A stretch of DNA of 64,000 bases from Gnomoniopsis sp. IMI 355080 (Eukaryota; Ascomycota; Sordariomycetes; Diaporthales; Gnomoniaceae). Made by a program: the position numbers and the translations under genes. Below are positions 59,527-64,000 of this stretch, in pieces; the first letter of the stretch is position 1; each line of letters starts with the position of its first letter. The stretch spans positions 1 through 64,000 of the forward strand of contig JAPEVC010000199.1 of NCBI GenBank assembly GCA_027946555.1, written 5' to 3'. The notes beneath the pieces are model-generated. The model did no database searches, was not told the DNA's origin, and was given only the letters and a program-made list of their open reading frames with translations.

Positions 59527-61576
59527 CTAAAGTGCACCGGTCAAACGTTCCCAAAGCCCGCCGGCCGTCTTACCGACATCGGGCGACAAGATGGTTGTGT
59601 TCCATGCCTCGACACCGTCGACGAAGAGGCGGTAGGAGAGACTGCTTCTGGCGCTGTTGTTGGAATCCTTCTCAATACTGATGGCGCCGAACTTGGAAAA
59701 GCCGCTGTTGATGTACCTGCTTATGGGTTAGCAGCGGTTTACTTCAAGGCGAATTGGTAGCTGGGACACGAGAGGTGGGCACATACTTGATTTTGATATC
59801 CTCATTATCGGTCTGCTTGTATGTGGGGACCGGCGAGTAGAACTGGCTCAAGGGGCTCGCGGAGAACTCGTAGACCGTCGCCGCGTCCTCCCACGTTGAG
59901 TTTGCAGGCGGCGGGAACTTGGTCGCTGCGAACTCGTGCCTATCACCGGAGAGAACCACGACGCCGTAGCCCTGAGCCGCGGCGTCCCACATTGCCTCGA
60001 GGATCTTCTGGCGCTCGACGAGAAACCCACCCCAGGTATCTTGTCTGTTCACAGGCCAGTTTTTCGTGAACGGCACGGACGAGGCAATGATCTTCCACTG
60101 CACACCCCTGGGCTCGGGCCGCCTCAGGTAGGCGAGGAGGTCGATGAGCTGGTTCGGACCGAGCATGGTCTTCTGGTCGTCTACGTAGGAGATGACGTTG
60201 TTGGAGCGGTAGGAGCGGGTGTCCAGCATGAAAAAGGATGCAGGGCCCTGCGTGAACTCGAACCAGGTGACGCCGCCCCTTGTTGTCCCCAGGCCTGCGC
60301 TCTTTACGGGAGGAGGGTTTACGGAGGTGTGGTAATGGTGCCATGGGTCAACTGCAGCCTCGTACAGGCCTGTCTGGTTGTTATCCCAGTCATTCTTGAT
60401 CTCGTGATCGTCCAGGACGTGGATCCAGCTGAGATTCTGTCCGACCTGGGGCCATTCGGGCGAGGCATACACAGCCCTGTACTTCTGACGATAGTCGGCG
60501 GCTTCACCTCCCCAGAACTTTGGCACGTCTGCATAGACAAAATCGCCGAGGAAGAGCATGAACTGTGCGCCCAAGTCAGGGACGAGCTTTGCGAGATAGC
60601 GCATACCCGGGATGGAGAGGGGATGATCCAGGGGGTTGTAGGGGAGACGGTTTACGATGCACGATGTCGAGAGGAAGGTAAAAGTGCCGTTGTGTTTGTT
60701 GGGATAGTGACCGGCTCTCGGCGCAGAGGTGAATTCGCCCGTGTGGTTGTTGGAACTCCTCCACAAGTACGTGCGCTGGTCCCTGTGAGCTGCAGGCACG
60801 GTGACGACTGCGGTAAAGTCGGTCGCGTTATCCGTCCAACTGACGCCACCAACTTTCTGCCACAGCGTGGACTCAAAGGGTGGCTCGGCATCCTTCAGTT
60901 GGACCTCGATTGTGACTGGCATCTTGGACTGATCGGGTTCTCGGATGAGCAGCTTAGCCTCAGTGTCGGACACGTAGCCGACCCTGATGAACGACAGATC
61001 ATCAGCAGTGATGTATCGCTCGTGGTAGACGCGATCAGCCACCATGGTTACGCAGGCAACATTAATGAGGAGAGTGACGAGAGACAGAGCCATGCTGCGC
61101 GGATTCGGAAGGCCGGTCGCGAGAGAGTACCATGAGCTGATGGGCGGCTCTCCCACGATGAGGGTTTCATTGACTTCGACCTCCTCCACAACGACATCGT
61201 CATCCTCGATAGCATTACCGTTGGAATCTCCATTGATGACGGTATCCTTGACGAGGACCTCGGTTTCCTCATAGACCAGGTCGTCTGCGAGACTGCTAAA
61301 GTAGGTTGAGACGAAGGTCGGGATGTAGATGGCGAACAGAGTAAACACAGCTGTTGCCATTGGCTGGATCGACTTGTTAGCATGGTTTGACGGTGTCAAG
61401 AGAAGCACGGATCCGGCTGATTGCTTTGACATACCGGAAGTAAACCCTATTGTACTGTTAGCCGGTTTGATGATGTGTGATATTCGTGGCATAGGACTTA
61501 CCCATCTGAGGAAGAAGTAAGACCCCGCTCTAAGAGCAACAGATGATACTGCTGCTACCTTGTTTTGGATGGCCAT
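59527..61576 (-). CDS. PhoD-like metallophosphatase with membrane N-terminus and a 12-nt micro-exon
   Basis: Exons are 61576-61502, 61446-61435, 61363-59787 and 59716-59527, giving 617 aa; the introns are 55, 71 and 70 nt. The 12-nt exon encodes GLLP and sits between two introns with consensus GTAAGT/GTATGT donors and CTAAC branch sites. The two introns total 126 nt, so unspliced RNA also stays open. Hydrophobic segments lie at about residues 8-27, 30-55 and 110-130. The phosphatase region shows metal-binding motifs LGDFVYAD, HVLDDHEIKNDW and LSGDRHEFAATKF. PhoD enzymes are Ca/Fe-type alkaline phosphatases or phosphodiesterases. The domain lies after the membrane segments, so it may be lumenal or extracellular. 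Several N-x-S/T sites are compatible with secretion. Confidence 0.86.
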
Positions 61577-62066
61577 TGCGACTGACTTTCACCTCAGCTT
61601 CACTGAAAATGGGTTGAGGTTTTGTGCAGCGGGAGGGGATGGTTGAGGTCAGAAGAGAAATAAGGACCACAACTACAATCCGACTCGGATTCGCGGCTGG
61701 AAAGTAAAGACCAAGAACCAGCCCTCTTTCAGATCATCAAGGCTTCAAAACAAATCAAGAACGAATCACTCCGAATTAGAGAGAACAAGTCCAAAGACAC
61801 AGCATATGCAGCAGCATCCAAAATAATCGGACATGTTTACAAGCTCTTTGAAACCCAAAAATGACAGAGCAATATAAATGTATGTGTCCCTTGACCGCAG
61901 TGAGAGGTACGTCATGGTAACGCTGCAAGGTCGCTGACAAGGATCCTCTTTTGAGATTAGCGGCCGCTGTCCGAACTGTCCAACATCGAAAGCTCCAGCG
62001 TGGCTAGTCGGGGCGCGAAAGCAACAACCCTCCAACTCGTTCCCAAACCATCACCACACCACAAGA
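61577..62066. promoter_or_regulatory. Divergent promoter region, PhoD-like / p24
   Basis: 490 bp between divergent starts. No specific site was assigned. Confidence 0.4.
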
Positions 62067-62837
62067 ATGCAGCTGACAACCCTTGCATTTGGGCTGTTTG
62101 CCCTGTTTGTTTCGCAGGTCTCTGCGACGGCATTGACATACAAGCTTGTTGCGAACGAAAAGGCCTGCTTCTATGCCAGCAACCAGGACAAATTCCAGAA
62201 GATCGCCTTCTACTTTGCCGTGCGTCGCGATCCACACTGACACTTGGACCAGCCCGCGGGTGCTAATTGATGCTGCAGGTGCAATCTGGAGGCTCTTTCG
62301 ATGTCGATTTCGAGGTGACTGCCCCGTCGGGCAAGATCGTAACAGAGGGCACCAAGGAGCGTCAAGGAGACTTTGTCTTTACCGGTAACGAGATCGGCGA
62401 CTACTCGTTCTGCTTCAACAACGAGATGAGTACTGTGACCGACAAGTTTGTCGACTTTGAGATTGCTGTACGCACCACTCCAGACCCAAAAAGAGCGCGA
62501 ATCCCCTACAAGGAAACATTGTTTGTACTGACAAGCACGATTGCAGGTTGAGAATGAAGCCCGAGTCGATCTCCCGTCCAAGAAAGGAACCTCCCCCGAA
62601 CAGACCACCTCCCTCGAGGAGTCTGTCATCAAGATCTCGGGCCAGATGTCGACGATATCACGGAACCAAAAGTACTTCCGCACGCGCGAGAACCGCAATT
62701 TCAGCACTGTCAGGAGCACCGAGAAGAGGATTATCAACTTCAGCCTGGTCCAATCCGGCCTGATCATCTGCATGGGCGCCCTCCAGGTCTTTGTCGTCCG
62801 GTTCTTCTTCCAAGGCGCAAGGAAGGGTTACGTATAG
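62067..62837 (+). CDS. p24 family cargo receptor (Erp2/3/4-like)
   Basis: Exons are 62067-62219, 62279-62467 and 62547-62837, giving 210 aa; the introns are 59 and 79 nt. A signal peptide (about residues 1-22, ending VSATA) is followed by the GOLD domain, with paired cysteines in ANEKACFYA and YSFCFNNEMS. Next comes a coiled coil with SRNQKYFRTRENRNFSTV. A single membrane helix (about 178-200) and a short cytosolic tail, RFFFQGARKGYV, complete it; the Phe pair fits COPII binding. p24 proteins cycle between ER and Golgi and select GPI-anchored and other cargo. The subfamily is assigned from the tail and coiled-coil blocks and is less certain than the family. Confidence 0.9.
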
Positions 62838-63386
62838 ATCACGAAGCATGGGTGAAGGGGGCAAAGGGAAGGGTCTGCGGGAATTGCTCAGCTTGGTTAT
62901 GGGAGTCACTATGCGCGGCGTTCAGTCTGATAGCAACTGGACGAGAACCACCGGTTGTATTTTTAGGAATGGGAAAAGCAATGAGAGCATTGAGTGATCA
63001 AGTAGCATGAAGCAGACGTTGCTGAGACTAGCTGCAAAATCGCCTTGCTGGTCAGGGGAATGTGTTGAACGGACCATTGTCATACGGTGTCACGATGTTA
63101 TATACTGCATGATCAGCACTTGAATGACTGATGCTTTGTTTCTTCTTGACTTGTGGAATTTACACTATTGCCCGTAAATGAAGACGAAGGACAACTCTGA
63201 TGTTGGCTTAGCACTGTCACTGTCCACCCGGCAGGCCCCCGTGTAACTACGGAATGGTGGCCCGTGCACCCGGAAATCTGCACGCCAAGTGCACCCCGTT
63301 ATTTGACGTGAACCTTGAGGACTGCAAACTAACCTTCGCCCTCTCCATCTTTTCATCAACACCATCCACACCCACCCACATCCAGG
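62838..63386. other. Intergenic region p24 / prp45
   Basis: About 550 bp that holds the p24 3' UTR and prp45 promoter. No other gene was seen. Confidence 0.6.
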
Positions 63387-64000
63387 ATGGCGTCCCTCGC
63401 ATCCGCCCTCGCGAACTCTCTCCCCAAGCCGACGTATACAGGCGAAGACGAGGAACTACCGACACGCGCCACCCAGCGCGGCCCACGAGTCGTTAGTGTT
63501 GACCATTTCGATGAGACCGCCGTCGTCCTCAAGCGCGCTGGCGGGCCCCCAGCCTATGGCCAGCGGGTAGGATGGCGACCACGCAATCCCGAGGACTTTG
63601 GCGACGGTGGTGCCTTTCCCGAGATTCACATCGCGCAGTACCCTCTCGATATGGGCCGTAAAGGAGGTTCCTCGTCAAAATCAAATGCGCTGGCTCTTAC
63701 AGTTGACGAGGGCGGCAAGGTCAAGTACGACGCCATTGCGAAACAGGGGCATGCAGAAGGTCGCATTGTACAAACGAGCTTTAAGGACCTCATTCCGCTG
63801 CGCCAGCGGGCCGACGCCGGAGAGATCAATCTCGAGAGGCCGAGCCAGGCGGAGGTCGCCGCGACGGCAGAGCGGACCAAGGCAGCATTAGAGAAGCTGG
63901 TTAGCGGGGCTTTGGTTTCACAGAAACCCAAGAACATCAACACAGGCGGGAAGAAGGACCCGACTTTCGTGCGGTACACGCCCGCGAATCAGATGGGCGA
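63387..64000 (+). CDS. prp45: SNW/SKIP pre-mRNA processing protein Prp45, 5' part only
   Basis: One open exon from ATG 63387 to the window edge (204 codons seen; fungal members are about 550-600). The N-terminal SNW-family signature GGAFPEIHIAQYPLDMGRK is present at about residues 78-96, followed by VKYDAIAKQGHAEGRIVQTS and the beginning of the SNW region (FVRYTPANQMG). Prp45/SNW1 is a spliceosome component of the Prp19-associated complex and also a transcription coregulator. The 3' part lies outside the window. Confidence 0.93.
   Translation, partial: MASLASALANSLPKPTYTGEDEELPTRATQRGPRVVSVDHFDETAVVLKRAGGPPAYGQRVGWRPRNPEDFGDGGAFPEIHIAQYPLDMGRKGGSSSKSNALALTVDEGGKVKYDAIAKQGHAEGRIVQTSFKDLIPLRQRADAGEINLERPSQAEVAATAERTKAALEKLVSGALVSQKPKNINTGGKKDPTFVRYTPANQMG

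Noticed and set aside
59936..61135. A 399-codon plus-strand open frame
   Set aside because: It lies antisense to the PhoD-like phosphatase, whose motifs and splice sites are unambiguous. Its translation has no domain.
31349..64000. A biosynthetic or metabolic gene cluster
   Set aside because: The genes are unrelated housekeeping functions with mixed orientation. No backbone enzyme, tailoring oxidase or pathway regulator is present.
1..64000. CRISPR arrays or phage-defence systems
   Set aside because: Introns and gene families show this is fungal nuclear DNA, and no direct-repeat/spacer array was seen.

Overview
The window is nuclear DNA from a filamentous ascomycete (Pezizomycotina, most likely a Sordariomycete). 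The basis is short GT-AG introns (mostly 50-110 nt, with CTAAC-type branch sites), compact housekeeping genes and their family content: a conidiation-type homeobox factor of the HTF1/HOX2 class, Vac8, Snf4, a fungal-type small complex I subunit and a filamentous-type PhoD phosphatase. No bacterial, phage, CRISPR, rRNA or convincing tRNA feature was seen. Species cannot be fixed from sequence alone.

Layout. 1-3534: a head-to-head pair of paralogous J-domain/coiled-coil/RRM-like proteins; the left one runs off the window in a pure GAT (poly-Asp) repeat and the right one has lost its HPD motif. 4877-7133: SLC4/Bor1-type anion transporter. 7134-22058: a gene desert of about 14.9 kb that ends in an ATG-poor leader. 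22059-24157: the homeobox gene. 24158-31348: a second desert of 7.2 kb. 31349-64000: a gene-dense block of mitochondrial 3-hydroxyacyl-CoA dehydrogenase (-), tof1 (+), SHG1-domain/RS protein (-), small complex I-like subunit (+), eIF2B delta (-), mitochondrial IF3 (-), membrane-anchored thioredoxin (+), imp1 (+), vac8 (-), snf4 (+), RhoGAP (+), PhoD-like phosphatase (-), p24 cargo receptor (+) and the 5' part of prp45/SNW (+).

The dense block is not an operon or a biosynthetic cluster. Neighbours are mostly divergent or convergent housekeeping genes, with several mitochondrial proteins (HAD, complex I-like subunit, mtIF3, Imp1). The two deserts flanking the homeobox gene are the unusual part. 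They carry repeated short TA-rich words: ten exact copies of TACATAGTA counting both strands, a cluster of TACTATAGTA palindromes near 28.2-28.5 kb, and TACCTAGGTA palindromes more widely. No open frame in the deserts resembles a known protein. All exon structures were read by eye from splice motifs, reading frame and remembered family consensus; no search was run.
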